DNA of 64,000 nucleotides from Oscillospiraceae bacterium (GTDB taxonomy: Bacteria; Bacillota; Clostridia; Oscillospirales; Ruminococcaceae): positions 188,243 through 252,242 of the forward strand of contig CACZDM010000002.1 of assembly GCA_902779915.1 (NCBI GenBank), written 5' to 3'. The translations under genes were made by a program, and so were the position numbers. The notes below the pieces were generated by a model, which saw nothing but the letters and a program-made list of their open reading frames with translations, searched no databases and was not told the origin of the DNA. Positions 1-9,010 of the stretch are shown in pieces; position 1 is the stretch's first letter, and each line of letters begins with the position of its first letter.

Positions 1-1
1 T

Positions 2-922
2 GTTTCCGACAACACTAAAGTCTCCGAAGCGCTAAAAAATATAAAAACGGGCGATGAAATTGAACTGCTTGCGAAAAGTGTATTAAAAATGGAAATTGAC
101 ACGGAAAAATATATTGAAAATTTAGTGGATATCACCGCGGAAGAAGAGCGAATAAAATCAGAGCTTGAGGTTGCAACCCATATTCAAGCGGACATGCTTC
201 CCTCCATATTCCCACCGTTTCCAAACCGAAACGAGTTTTCCTTAACTGCAATCATGTCGCCAGCAAAAGAGGTTGGAGGAGATTTTTATGACTTCTTCTT
301 TGTTGACAATGATCATTTAGGGCTTGTCATGGCGGATGTTTCGGGAAAGGGTGTCCCTGCGGCGCTTTTTATGGTTATAGCCAAAACTTTAATTAAAGAT
401 AGGGCGATTTTGTCCGGTTCTGAAGGCAACTACAGCACGGCTGAAGTTTTGAAATATGTTAATAGGCAGCTTTGCGACAACAACAAAGAAGGATTTTTTG
501 TGACTGTTTGGTTTGCAATATTGGATCTGGCAACAGGCGAGGGAATTGAGTCTAACGCAGGCCATGAATATCCAGCGATTTGCCGGGATGGCGGAAAATA
601 TAAACTCATTAAAAGCAAACATTCTCCAGCGGTTGCGATAGCGGAGGGGACAAACTTTAAAGAAAATGGTTTTAAACTCAATCCCGGCGACTCTTTATAT
701 GTCTACACTGACGGAGTGACTGAAGCAACAAATTCTAGAGGGGCATTGTTTGGTGAAAAGAGGCTGGTTGAATCTTTAAATACAGACACATCTACTTCAA
801 CGGCAAAAACTTTGGCAATTGTCAGAAAAGATGTTGACAAATTTGTTGACGGTGCTTCCCAATTTGACGACATCACTATGCTTTGTTTTAAATATTATGG
901 CAAGGGAGGGCCCGCTAATTGA
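2..922 (+). CDS. HAMP-SpoIIE family PP2C-type protein phosphatase, 5' end outside window
   Basis: The frame is open to the window edge, so the gene is truncated at its 5' end; the Met at 89 is internal. The first ~40 codons read like the end of a HAMP linker (GDEIELLAKS, then a short coiled coil), implying an upstream membrane sensor. The rest is a SpoIIE/RsbU-type PP2C domain, with the metal-binding motifs EVGGDFYDFF and ADVSGKGVPAALFM and the late VYTDGVTEA and FDDITML motifs. Family role: it dephosphorylates an anti-sigma antagonist (STAS protein) to release a sigma factor. It overlaps the following anti-sigma kinase gene by 4 nt (TTGA), so the two are translationally coupled. They lie directly upstream of the NHLM export genes, so control of that locus by partner switching is the natural inference. 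The STAS partner is not in the window. Confidence 0.9.
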   Translation, partial: VSDNTKVSEALKNIKTGDEIELLAKSVLKMEIDTEKYIENLVDITAEEERIKSELEVATHIQADMLPSIFPPFPNRNEFSLTAIMSPAKEVGGDFYDFFFVDNDHLGLVMADVSGKGVPAALFMVIAKTLIKDRAILSGSEGNYSTAEVLKYVNRQLCDNNKEGFFVTVWFAILDLATGEGIESNAGHEYPAICRDGGKYKLIKSKHSPAVAIAEGTNFKENGFKLNPGDSLYVYTDGVTEATNSRGALFGEKRLVESLNTDTSTSTAKTLAIVRKDVDKFVDGASQFDDITMLCFKYYGKGGPAN

Positions 923-1326
923 AGGAGATAATCTTGAAGGCCCAAGTTGATAATTTATATAGAGTTCTGGATTTTGTTGAAGAGGAGCTAGACCTCAGAA
1001 ATTGCAAAACCAAGACTAAATCTCAAATTTTGGTTGCGGTTGAAGAAATTTTTGTAAATATTGCAAGCTATGCCTACGAAGGGGGGGATGGCGAAGTTAA
1101 AATTAGGGTGTCTTTTTCTGCTGATTCAAATGTTGTTTCCATAGTTTTCATAGACAGTGGGATCAAGTATAATCCAATTGCAAAGGAGGATCCAAACATT
1201 AAGCTATCAGCTGATCAAAGGCCTATTGGCGGACTGGGAATATATATAACAAAAAAATTTTTTGATGAACTAATTTATGCCTATAAAAGTGGTAAAAATA
1301 TTCTTACCGCGAAAAAGAAAATGTGA
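919..1326 (+). CDS. RsbW/SpoIIAB-like anti-sigma factor serine kinase
   Basis: A 135-residue GHKL ATPase of the HATPase_c_2 (RsbW-like) type. The N-box EEIFVNIASYAY, the G1-like DSGIKYNP and the G2 motif GGLGIYITKKFFDE are all visible, as is the terminal GKNILTAKKK strand. Length is normal for the family. It starts with TTG at 919 inside the stop of the phosphatase gene, behind a GGGAGGG ribosome site. Known family role: it binds and inhibits a sigma factor and phosphorylates a STAS antagonist. Neither a sigma factor nor a STAS gene is visible here; they may lie upstream or elsewhere. With the phosphatase it forms a sensor-to-sigma switch cotranscribed with the bacteriocin export genes 21 nt downstream. 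Confidence 0.88.
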   Translation: MKEIILKAQVDNLYRVLDFVEEELDLRNCKTKTKSQILVAVEEIFVNIASYAYEGGDGEVKIRVSFSADSNVVSIVFIDSGIKYNPIAKEDPNIKLSADQRPIGGLGIYITKKFFDELIYAYKSGKNILTAKKKM

Positions 1327-1347
1327 ATTATTTAGGGGGTTGTAGAA

Positions 1348-1845
1348 ATGGCAGGAAGTGTTTTTAGAAAAAAGAGTATGGACAGGGTTTCTTCGCCAGA
1401 ACAGCTTAATGACTATATAAAAGTCTCAAATCCAGCAGTTTGGATGGTTATATCTGCTGTTGTCATTTTGCTGATCGGAATTTGCGTCTGGGGAGTTTTT
1501 GGGAAACTCGACACAGTGATTAAAGGCGGAGGATACTGCAAAGATGGAACTGTTCATTGTTATCTTCAGGAAAAAGATCTAGCAAGACTAACTCAAGACA
1601 CCAAAATAACCATTGAAGGCAAAGAATATCCCATAGCATCTGTTGCTAGAATGCCAATAGAAATTGACGAGGAAGAATATGAAACTAATGAAACCGAGCC
1701 ACATCTTTACGCGATGCACAAAAGCGGATTAGAAGAAAACGATTGGGCTTGCGATGTTTTGGTTAATGCTCCGCTTGAGGATGGTGTGTATGACACAAGT
1801 ATAACAGTCGAGAGCGTTTCCCCAATGTCCTTCATTTTAAAATGA
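1348..1845 (+). CDS. short NHLM bacteriocin system secretion protein (HlyD-like accessory)
   Basis: A 165-residue protein with a cytoplasmic N-terminus (FRKKSMDRVSSPEQLNDYI), one membrane segment at about residues 31-51 and a ~110-residue extracytoplasmic part. The N-terminal SSPEQLND and WGVFGKLDTVIKG pattern is what I know from the NHLM bacteriocin system secretion protein, a membrane-fusion (HlyD-type) partner of the NHLM ABC exporters. Unlike a typical member it has no long coiled-coil hairpin between the two lipoyl-like halves, so it is a reduced version. Position supports the call: it sits 15 nt before the peptidase-containing exporter. RBS AGGGGG precedes the ATG. Function in assembling the export complex is inference. 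Confidence 0.75.
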   Translation: MAGSVFRKKSMDRVSSPEQLNDYIKVSNPAVWMVISAVVILLIGICVWGVFGKLDTVIKGGGYCKDGTVHCYLQEKDLARLTQDTKITIEGKEYPIASVARMPIEIDEEEYETNETEPHLYAMHKSGLEENDWACDVLVNAPLEDGVYDTSITVESVSPMSFILK

Positions 1846-1860
1846 GCAAAGGAGTGATTA

Positions 1861-4050
1861 TTGTTGAGTAGCGTTAAGAGTTTAAAAAAACCTGTTGAAC
1901 ACGGCAAAGCTAAGGTCCCTGTTGTTATGCAGATGGAAGCTTTGGAATGTGGGGCGGCGTCTTTAACCATGATCCTTGCATACTATGGCAAATGGATTCC
2001 GCTGGAGCAGGTTAGAGTTGATTGTGGAGTTTCTCGTGACGGTTCTAATGCAAAAAATATTATGACGGCTGCCAGAAACTATGGTCTGAGCGCAAAAGGC
2101 TTTCGCTATGAACCAGAAGATTTGAAGAAAAAAGGCAAATTTCCCTGCATAATTCACTGGAACTTTAATCACTTTGTTGTTTTGGATGGATTTAAGGGAG
2201 ACACTGCATATCTTAACGACCCTGCAAGAGGGACTGTTAAGGTGTCGATGAAAGAGTTTGACGAAAGTTTCACGGGAATCTGCTTAATGTTTGAGCCAAC
2301 CGAGAGCTTTGAGCCTGGCGGAAAGCCAAAGAGCATTTTTGAATTTGCAGTTAAACAATTAAAAGGAACTGGAACTGCGATTGCTTTCGTCATTTTAACA
2401 ACAGTTATAGGCTCTTTGATGGGAATCATCCAACCTGGTTTTAACAGAATATTTTTGGATCGACTTCTGACAAAGCAAAATCCAGACTGGCTTGTTCCGT
2501 TTTTGTTTGCTCTGTCGGGCTTTGCAGTCATACAACTGGTCGTTGAATGGATCCGCGCGATATATTCAATGCGAATAAACGGCAAGTTATCTGCAGTCGG
2601 AAGCACATCATTTATTTGGAAAGTTTTGCGCATGCCTATGGAATTCTTCTCTCAGAGGATGGCGGGAGACATACAAATGCGCCAACAGTCCAACGCTTCA
2701 ATAGCAGAAAAACTCATAGTCACCCTTGTTCCAATAACAATAAACACGGTGATGATGGTGTTTTATTTGGTTGTTATGATTCGATATAGCGTTTTGTTAA
2801 CTTTGGTTGGAATATCTTCGGTTGTCATCAACATATTCCTTTCAAATATAATTTCCAAAAAGCGAATCAACATAACAAGAATTCAAATGAGGGATTCCGG
2901 AAAGCTTGCCGGAACTACGGTTGCTGGAATCGAAATGATTGAAACAATTAAAGCAAGCGGGGCTGAAAACGGATTTTTCACCAAGTGGTCTGGCTATCAG
3001 GCAAGCGTCAACACTCAAACTGTCAGATATAGCAAAATCGACCAATATCTGGGAATGCTCCCAACATTGTTTTCAACTCTAAGTTCAAGTGCCGTTGTGA
3101 TTTTGGGCGCATATCTTGTCATTCAAGGAGAGTTCACGGTTGGTATGGTCATGATGTTCCAAGGATTTTTAAGCTCCTTTAATGCCCCCATGACGCAGCT
3201 TATATCCGCCGCTCAAACCATGCAAGAAATGCGAACAGAAATGGAGCGCATCGAAGACGTTATGCAGTATCCAACCGACGTCCTTCTAGACCAGGATCGC
3301 GAACTAGACGCAAGCAAAGAATATGATAAATTGTCTGGGAATATCCAGCTCAAAAACGTGACATTTGGCTATTCAAGGCTTGCCCAACCTCTTGTTAAGG
3401 ACTTTAACCTGAATCTAAAACCCGGAGACAGAGTTGCGTTTGTTGGAACTTCAGGATGCGGAAAATCAACGCTTTCAAAATTGATTTCAGGGTTATATCA
3501 GCCTTGGAGCGGCGAAATACTTTTTGACGGAAAGCCAATCAAAGACATTGAGAGGACAGTTTTTGCGGGCTCTTTATCGGTTGTTGACCAAGACATTATC
3601 ATGTTTGAAGACACAATTGCAAACAACATAAAGATGTGGGACGATTCAATTGAAGATTTTGAAATGATAATGGCCGCTCGCGATGCCCAGATTCATGCTG
3701 ACATTATGCATCGTGACGGAGGATATAATCACAAAATTATTGAAGGCGGAAAAGACTTTTCTGGCGGACAAAGGCAGCGTATGGAAATTGCCAGAGTTTT
3801 GGCCCAGGACCCAACCATAATAATCCTCGACGAAGCGACTTCTGCTCTTGACGCAAGAACAGAATATGAGGTTGTTAAGGCGATAAAAGAAAGAGGAATA
3901 ACCTGCATAGTTGTCGCACACCGTCTTTCAACCATTCGTGATTGTGATGAAATAATTGTTATGGACAGAGGGAATGTTATTGAAAGAGGAACTCATGAAG
4001 AGTTGTATGCTAATGGTGGATATTACACACAGCTAGTATCTAGTGAATAA
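1861..4050 (+). CDS. NHLM/PCAT-type peptidase-containing ABC exporter (C39 peptidase-permease-ATPase)
   Basis: A 729-residue three-domain exporter. Residues ~18-140 are a C39 double-glycine peptidase with catalytic Cys30 (in MEALECGAAS), His104 (FNHFVVLDGF) and Asp120 (LNDPARG); all three are intact. A six-helix ABC exporter domain follows (~165-450), then an ATPase with Walker A GTSGCGKSTL, signature FSGGQRQR, Walker B IIILDEATSALD and the H-loop VVAHRLST. Such proteins cut the leader after Gly-Gly (or Ala/Ser-Gly-Gly contexts) and export the released peptide. The Nif11-type leaders encoded downstream all end in AGG or SGG, the expected substrates. It starts with TTG at 1861 behind GGAG, and its stop lies 13 nt before the partner transporter's start. 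It probably works with that partner, as is usual in NHLM clusters. Confidence 0.95.
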   Translation: MLSSVKSLKKPVEHGKAKVPVVMQMEALECGAASLTMILAYYGKWIPLEQVRVDCGVSRDGSNAKNIMTAARNYGLSAKGFRYEPEDLKKKGKFPCIIHWNFNHFVVLDGFKGDTAYLNDPARGTVKVSMKEFDESFTGICLMFEPTESFEPGGKPKSIFEFAVKQLKGTGTAIAFVILTTVIGSLMGIIQPGFNRIFLDRLLTKQNPDWLVPFLFALSGFAVIQLVVEWIRAIYSMRINGKLSAVGSTSFIWKVLRMPMEFFSQRMAGDIQMRQQSNASIAEKLIVTLVPITINTVMMVFYLVVMIRYSVLLTLVGISSVVINIFLSNIISKKRINITRIQMRDSGKLAGTTVAGIEMIETIKASGAENGFFTKWSGYQASVNTQTVRYSKIDQYLGMLPTLFSTLSSSAVVILGAYLVIQGEFTVGMVMMFQGFLSSFNAPMTQLISAAQTMQEMRTEMERIEDVMQYPTDVLLDQDRELDASKEYDKLSGNIQLKNVTFGYSRLAQPLVKDFNLNLKPGDRVAFVGTSGCGKSTLSKLISGLYQPWSGEILFDGKPIKDIERTVFAGSLSVVDQDIIMFEDTIANNIKMWDDSIEDFEMIMAARDAQIHADIMHRDGGYNHKIIEGGKDFSGGQRQRMEIARVLAQDPTIIILDEATSALDARTEYEVVKAIKERGITCIVVAHRLSTIRDCDEIIVMDRGNVIERGTHEELYANGGYYTQLVSSE

Positions 4051-4063
4051 AGGGGGATATGAG

Positions 4064-6277
4064 ATGAGTTGGTTTGATGAACAGATTAAGCAGCGTAAAC
4101 GTGTTGATGATGCTGTGTTTGCTGATGCTTTCGTCAATATCGCCGGCTCTGTTATGGGCCGAAAAGTTCAAACAGCGCTTAGCGATAATATGCAGGTGAC
4201 TAAAGACGCGGTTGATGAAATACTAAAATATTATCATATTAAGGTTCAGGATGTTCCGGATGAAATAAAAAATGTTGATGAACAAATTGAGTTTTTGCTC
4301 AGGCCCCATGGAATCATGAGAAGGACCGTTAAATTGGTCAAAGGATGGCATAAAGACGCAATAGGCGCGATGATTGCTTTGAGAAAGAGCGATGGCCACA
4401 TAGTTGCGCTGATTCCAAGCGGAATAACTGGCTATAGCTTTATTGACCCAGACACCGGAAAAAAACACAGGGTTACTGGGCGTGTTGAAGAGCTTTTTGA
4501 AGAAGAAGCCATGGTTTTTTATAAACCTTTCCCCCTAAAAAAATTGGGGCTTAAGGATCTTTTTCAATATATGGTTCAGTCGCTTTCAACGGCGGATTTT
4601 GCTCTCATGGCGGGTTGCGCGTTGGTTGTGACAATAATTGGAACGTTAACTCCTAAAGTTAACAACATTATCTTCTCATATGTTATCGAAAACCACAGTA
4701 TGCAGCTTTTGGCCGCTGTCACAGTATTTTTAGCTTCGGTCATCTTGAGCAGTCACTTGTTGTCGATAATTAATGGAGTTATAAACACACGAATAATAAC
4801 AAAAATGAATATAACCGTTCAGGTTGCGACGATGATGAGGGTTTTGTCTTTGCCGGCTAGCTTTTTCAAGGACTACAGCGCTGGTGAACTTTCCTCAAGA
4901 ACCCAAACAATAAACGAGCTTTGTAAAATGCTGATAACAAATGTTTTGCAGGCTGGCATGAATTCGTTGTTTTCACTCATTTATATTACTCAGATTTTTG
5001 CATATGCGCCCGCGCTTGTTATTCCCGCGCTTTTGATTATTATCTCGACTGTTGTCGTTGGAGCTGCAGCGGCTTTGCTTCAAATGAAGATTTTAGTAAA
5101 ACAAATGACGATTTCTTCAGAAGCCAACGGAATGACATATGCTTTAATATCTGGAATTCAAAAGATCAGGCTTTCTGGAGCTGAAAAGAGAGCATTTTCT
5201 CGCTGGGCCGATAAATATTCAAAACAGGCACAGCTTGCGTATAACCCGCCTGTTTTCATAAAAGTCAACGCTGTTATCACAACGGCAATTGGCCTGATTG
5301 GAAATATTGTTATGTACTATTTCGCAGTCACAAGCAATGTATCTGTTGCGGACTACTATGCATTCACAACAGCTTATGGAATGGTCTCTGGAGCTTTTAG
5401 CGCAATGGCAGGGGTTGCGCTGGATATTGCTAAAATACGACCAATTATGGAGATGGTTAAGCCGATTCTTGAAGCGCTTCCCGAAGTTTCTCAAGGAAAG
5501 AAAGTTTTAACAAGAATTTCTGGCGGAATAGAAATAAATAACGTGACATTTGGTTATGATGAAAGCATGCCTCCAATTTTGGACGATGTTTCGCTAAAAA
5601 TTAAGCCCGGTCAATATGTCGCCATAACCGGAAAAACAGGTTGCGGAAAGTCAACCCTAATGAGGCTGATTTTGGGATTTGAAACTCCGAAAAAAGGATC
5701 TGTCTATTTTGATGGAAAAGATCTCCAGACAATAGATTTGCGGTCTTTGAGACGAAAAATTGGCGTTGTTATGCAAAATGGAAAGCTGTTTCAGGGGGAT
5801 GTTTTTTCAAACATTACCATTTCGGCGCCACAGCTAACGATGGATGACGCCTGGGAAGCAGCTGAAATGGCCGGAATGGCGGATGATATTCGCCACATGC
5901 CCATGGGAATGAACACAATTGTTTCAGAAGGAGGCGGAGGAATTTCCGGAGGACAGCGTCAGAGGCTGATGATCGCGAGGGCGATTGCTCCAAGGCCGAA
6001 GGTTTTGATGTTTGACGAGGCGACGTCTGCGCTTGACAATTTAACTCAAAAGAAGGTTTCAGAGTCTCTGGATGGCCTAAAATGCACAAGGCTTGTCATT
6101 GCCCACAGGTTGTCAACAATCAAGCAGTGTGACAGAATAATTGTTCTGGATAAAGGAAAAATCATTGAAGACGGAACCTATGATGAGCTGATTGCAAACA
6201 ATGGTTTCTTTGCTGAGCTGGTTGAAAGACAAAGGCTTGACAAAAGTGATTCCAACGAATCTGAACAAGAGGGTTGA
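4064..6277 (+). CDS. NHLM bacteriocin export ABC transporter permease/ATPase (partner, no C39 domain)
   Basis: A 737-residue ABC exporter from the ATG at 4064. A GTG seven codons earlier overlaps the previous gene, but AGGGGGAT at 4051 fits 4064. Residues ~1-170 form a soluble N-terminal domain with no C39 catalytic motif. The six-helix transmembrane domain follows (~180-460), then an ATPase with Walker A GKTGCGKSTL, signature ISGGQRQRL and Walker B VLMFDEATSALD. This architecture matches the second transporter of NHLM clusters, which always travels with the peptidase-containing one. Formation of a heterodimer or of a separate efflux or immunity unit cannot be decided from sequence. No frameshift or missing motif is seen. 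Confidence 0.93.
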   Translation: MSWFDEQIKQRKRVDDAVFADAFVNIAGSVMGRKVQTALSDNMQVTKDAVDEILKYYHIKVQDVPDEIKNVDEQIEFLLRPHGIMRRTVKLVKGWHKDAIGAMIALRKSDGHIVALIPSGITGYSFIDPDTGKKHRVTGRVEELFEEEAMVFYKPFPLKKLGLKDLFQYMVQSLSTADFALMAGCALVVTIIGTLTPKVNNIIFSYVIENHSMQLLAAVTVFLASVILSSHLLSIINGVINTRIITKMNITVQVATMMRVLSLPASFFKDYSAGELSSRTQTINELCKMLITNVLQAGMNSLFSLIYITQIFAYAPALVIPALLIIISTVVVGAAAALLQMKILVKQMTISSEANGMTYALISGIQKIRLSGAEKRAFSRWADKYSKQAQLAYNPPVFIKVNAVITTAIGLIGNIVMYYFAVTSNVSVADYYAFTTAYGMVSGAFSAMAGVALDIAKIRPIMEMVKPILEALPEVSQGKKVLTRISGGIEINNVTFGYDESMPPILDDVSLKIKPGQYVAITGKTGCGKSTLMRLILGFETPKKGSVYFDGKDLQTIDLRSLRRKIGVVMQNGKLFQGDVFSNITISAPQLTMDDAWEAAEMAGMADDIRHMPMGMNTIVSEGGGGISGGQRQRLMIARAIAPRPKVLMFDEATSALDNLTQKKVSESLDGLKCTRLVIAHRLSTIKQCDRIIVLDKGKIIEDGTYDELIANNGFFAELVERQRLDKSDSNESEQEG

Positions 6278-6355
6278 TTTGAGTCTCTGAATTATTAGAG
6301 CGTTTTTATGGAAAAAAAGTAAATATTTATATTGCAAGCATGAAGGGAGCAGTTT

Positions 6356-7753
6356 ATGTACTACCGTGTGAAAGACAATTTTTTACTCAGGGGATGGAAG
6401 CTACTCCCGTTTGCCTTATATGACTCGGATTCACATAAAACCCACTTTTTTGACCAAAAGACGTTTTTGATGATCCTTAAGTGTGGTGGAGAGCGAGACT
6501 TTGAAGCTCAAAACCTGCCGCCTGAAGACCAGCATAGGCTTGAAGGGCTTGTAAAGCGGGGAATTGTTGAAAAAATGGCCAGGCCCCGAAGATTGAATAA
6601 AAAACAAGAATATAAATTTTTCCCTTCTAGATATATGTCTCAAGCGCAATGGTCGATAACAGGCCGATGTAACTACAAATGTAAACATTGTTTTATGTCT
6701 GCTCCAGAGGCAAGATTTGGCGAACTTTGTTTGGATCAAATGAAAAAAATAGTGAATGAGCTGAAAAAATGCGGAATATATAACGTTTCTTTGACCGGAG
6801 GAGAGCCGCTTGTTCGGAATGACTTTTTTGAAATTGTTGATGAACTCTCCAAAGCAGACATAAATATTTTATCAATTTACACTAATGGCCGTTTGATAAC
6901 TGCTGATTTGTTGGAAAAAATTAGGTCAAAAAATCTTCGCCCTAAAATCCATATGAGCTATGATGGAAAAGGCTTTCATGACTGGATCAGAGGGGTTAAG
7001 GGAGCTCAGGAAGCTGTGATAAATGCGTTTAGGATATGCCAAAAAATGAGCTTTGAGACAACAGCGCAAATGTGTATTCATAAAAAAAATAAAGATGCGT
7101 TTTGTGAAACAATGCTGGAATTGGCTAACCTAGGCTGCAAGAGGCTTAAGGTGAGTCCTGCTGTTTCTTTGGGAAATTGGTCTAAAATTTCTTCAGAATA
7201 TGCCTTGTCGACAAAGCAAGTGTATGACTGCTATCTTGAATATATCAGGCAATTTTTTGAAAATAAAATGCCAATATCACTGATGCTTGATGGATGCTTT
7301 TTGTGTGAAAAAAAGTCTGTTAAATATTCAATTCCATATACAAAGCACGGCAATAGAGTTGATGATCTTCAAAGGTTAGTTTGTGAGCATGCTAGAAATT
7401 CTCTATATATCAGTCCCAATGGAGACGTTTTGCCGTGTGTTGTCCTTTCAAACACCACTTTTAAGAATAAATTCGCCAAAATTCCAAATACTAAGTTAGA
7501 AGACATTTTGAGTGATTCATATTATATGAAAGTTATAAACTATAGGCTTAAGGATTATTTTAAACACAACTCAGAGTGTGCTAATTGCAGACACAGGTTT
7601 CTTTGTGGTGGCGGATGTCGAGGGCTTGCTGTTGCAAATGGCGGATCGGATTATTTTGCAAAAGATCTGGCTGCGTGCTTTTTCTTCAAAAATCTCTATC
7701 ATGAAAAGGTCAAAAGCGTAGCCGAAATTGCGATAAAAAAATTAAACATATAA
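6356..7753 (+). CDS. radical SAM/SPASM peptide maturase with N-terminal PqqD-like region
   Basis: A 465-residue enzyme. Residues 1-90 resemble a winged-helix PqqD-like/RRE domain, which binds RiPP leaders. Cys105, Cys109 and Cys112 (CNYKCKHC) form the radical SAM 4Fe-4S site; SLTGGEPL and SIYTNGRL follow in the barrel. The C-terminus is a Cys-rich SPASM domain (CEHARNSLYISPNGDVLPC, then CANCRHRFLCGGGC and a final Cys) that should hold one or two auxiliary clusters. Its place between the exporters and eight Nif11-leader peptides makes it the likely modifying enzyme. The chemistry (thioether, C-C, epimerisation or other) cannot be read from the sequence, because the cores have at most one cysteine each. 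RBS GAAGGGAG precedes the ATG. It may be in one transcript with the exporters, as only 78 nt separate them. Confidence 0.92.
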   Translation: MYYRVKDNFLLRGWKLLPFALYDSDSHKTHFFDQKTFLMILKCGGERDFEAQNLPPEDQHRLEGLVKRGIVEKMARPRRLNKKQEYKFFPSRYMSQAQWSITGRCNYKCKHCFMSAPEARFGELCLDQMKKIVNELKKCGIYNVSLTGGEPLVRNDFFEIVDELSKADINILSIYTNGRLITADLLEKIRSKNLRPKIHMSYDGKGFHDWIRGVKGAQEAVINAFRICQKMSFETTAQMCIHKKNKDAFCETMLELANLGCKRLKVSPAVSLGNWSKISSEYALSTKQVYDCYLEYIRQFFENKMPISLMLDGCFLCEKKSVKYSIPYTKHGNRVDDLQRLVCEHARNSLYISPNGDVLPCVVLSNTTFKNKFAKIPNTKLEDILSDSYYMKVINYRLKDYFKHNSECANCRHRFLCGGGCRGLAVANGGSDYFAKDLAACFFFKNLYHEKVKSVAEIAIKKLNI

Positions 7754-7817
7754 AAAATTAACGATATACTAAAAAATATATTTATACAGCAAAAATATGT
7801 TAGGAGGGCGATTTGCT

Positions 7818-8108
7818 ATGTCTATTGAAAATGCTAAAAAATTTTTTGAAGATTTAAATTCAGATTCAAAACTGCAGGATGAATTAAAAAATATAATGCA
7901 AAAAAACAACAATTTAAGCGATGAGCAAAGGAAAAATGAAGTCGCAAGTTTTGCAAAATCCAAGGGGTATGATTTTTTGCCCAATGATTTGGATGGCCTT
8001 GAAATTTCGATTTTTGATTTGAGCAGCGATGAACTGTCGCATGTTGCGGGAGGAGGGCTTGAGGTTGAACCTGATAAAACTGAAGACGATTGCGTTATTT
8101 TAATGTAG
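7818..8108 (+). CDS. Nif11-leader RiPP precursor peptide 1
   Basis: A 96-residue peptide. The start is taken at 7818, after TTAGGAGGGCG; an ATG at 7797 precedes the ribosome site and is rejected. The Nif11-like leader starts MSIENAKKFFEDL, has the mid-leader helix A.SKGYDFLPNDL and ends SSDELSHVAGG at residue 79. The 17-residue core is acidic with one Cys and a hydrophobic end (DDCVILM). It is the first gene after the maturase, 64 nt away, and so the most likely to be cotranscribed with it. The family members are leader-guided substrates cut and exported by a C39 exporter; the final product is unknown. Confidence 0.85.
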   Translation: MSIENAKKFFEDLNSDSKLQDELKNIMQKNNNLSDEQRKNEVASFAKSKGYDFLPNDLDGLEISIFDLSSDELSHVAGGGLEVEPDKTEDDCVILM

Positions 8109-8360
8109 TTTAATCAACTTGTCTCCTTTGCCTGGCTATAGCATAAATATGAAATGAAAATTATTAATTTGACATTAAATAACAACAAAAACATTTGGTA
8201 TGTGTTTGCACTGAGAGATGGTGATGATATTGAAAAAACCTCTCACTATCTCCAAGTGGAGACATATACATGGCAAAATTTGACCGGTCAATTAGCCAGA
8301 TTATGTTTTCAAAATTCTATTAAATTATTTAGTTTATCTCAAATTAAGGAGGAGATTACA

Positions 8361-8708
8361 ATGTCAAAAGAAAATGCTATTAAATTTTTTAAACTATCCA
8401 TTGAAAATCCTGAATTGTTGGAGGAAGCAAAAAAGCATTCGGATGCAGAAAACTTTTGCGACGCTTTAAGCAAAGTTGCAAAAGAAAAAGGCTTTGAATG
8501 CAGCGCCAAGGAACTTGAAGAAACTATGAATGTTTTGTCTAAACTAGATTCCAGTGAGATCAGCGAGGATGATCTCGAATCTGTTGCTGGCGGTAGTTGG
8601 TTGAGTGATGCGTGGAAGAAGTGTAAAAGTTTGTATGACCAATACGGCGACAGAGTTAAAAAAACATTTAACGCAGCAAAAGATGCCTGGAACAATTTTG
8701 GAAAGTAG
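8361..8708 (+). CDS. Nif11-leader RiPP precursor peptide 2, amphipathic core
   Basis: A 115-residue peptide starting at 8361 behind AAGGAGGAG. The open frame runs 69 codons further upstream to 8154, but the ribosome site and the family-typical MSKENAIKFF start settle 8361. The leader ends DDLESVAGG at residue 78. The 37-residue core carries three Trp, two Tyr, one Cys and many Lys (SWLSDAWKKCKSLYDQYG at its start) and looks like an amphipathic cationic helix, as in membrane-active peptides. This activity is inference. A 252-nt spacer separates it from peptide 1. Confidence 0.85.
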   Translation: MSKENAIKFFKLSIENPELLEEAKKHSDAENFCDALSKVAKEKGFECSAKELEETMNVLSKLDSSEISEDDLESVAGGSWLSDAWKKCKSLYDQYGDRVKKTFNAAKDAWNNFGK

Positions 8709-8884
8709 AAATGACAAATCATAAAAATTTTAACATTTAATTTAAATCACTGCGGAGGAGGAAAAATGCGTGTAACTGTCAATAACATTTTAAATACATA
8801 GCCATATGTTTAAAAATATTATTTGGCTTAACTTGTTTTTCCTCCTCCTTTTCTTTATTTTAAAAAAACACGCACATTACATAT

Positions 8885-8961
8885 GGTGCTTTCCTTTATG
8901 GCTTGGAGGTTATTTGGGCTTATTTATATAAAACGATTTGCAAGTCATAGAGGAGAGCACC
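8885..8961 (+). repeat. 21-bp RNA hairpin between precursor genes
   Basis: Arms 8885-8905 and 8941-8961 pair at every one of 21 positions. Three pairs are G-U when read on the + strand; on the - strand they would be A-C mismatches. This indicates an RNA structure of the + transcript. No U-run follows at once, so it is not a typical terminator. Confidence 0.7.
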
Positions 8962-8980
8962 CCCCAATAATCGGCATAAT

Positions 8981-9010
8981 TTGACTTTTTTGCCGCGTGT
9001 TTATTATAAG
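8981..9010 (+). promoter_or_regulatory. probable promoter of precursor peptide 3
   Basis: TTGACT at 8981-8986 and TTATAA/TATAAG at 9004-9010, 17-18 nt apart, lie about 77 nt before the TTG start at 9087. This suggests that peptide 3 is transcribed on its own. Confidence 0.5.

Noticed and set aside
8154..8360. In-frame N-terminal extension of precursor 2, and a CTGAGAG stretch near 8211 that recalls a TPP riboswitch
   Set aside because: The ribosome site AAGGAGGAG directly before 8361 and the family-typical MSKEN start set the gene start. The rest of the TPP consensus (GGGGTGC and the second conserved arm) is absent.
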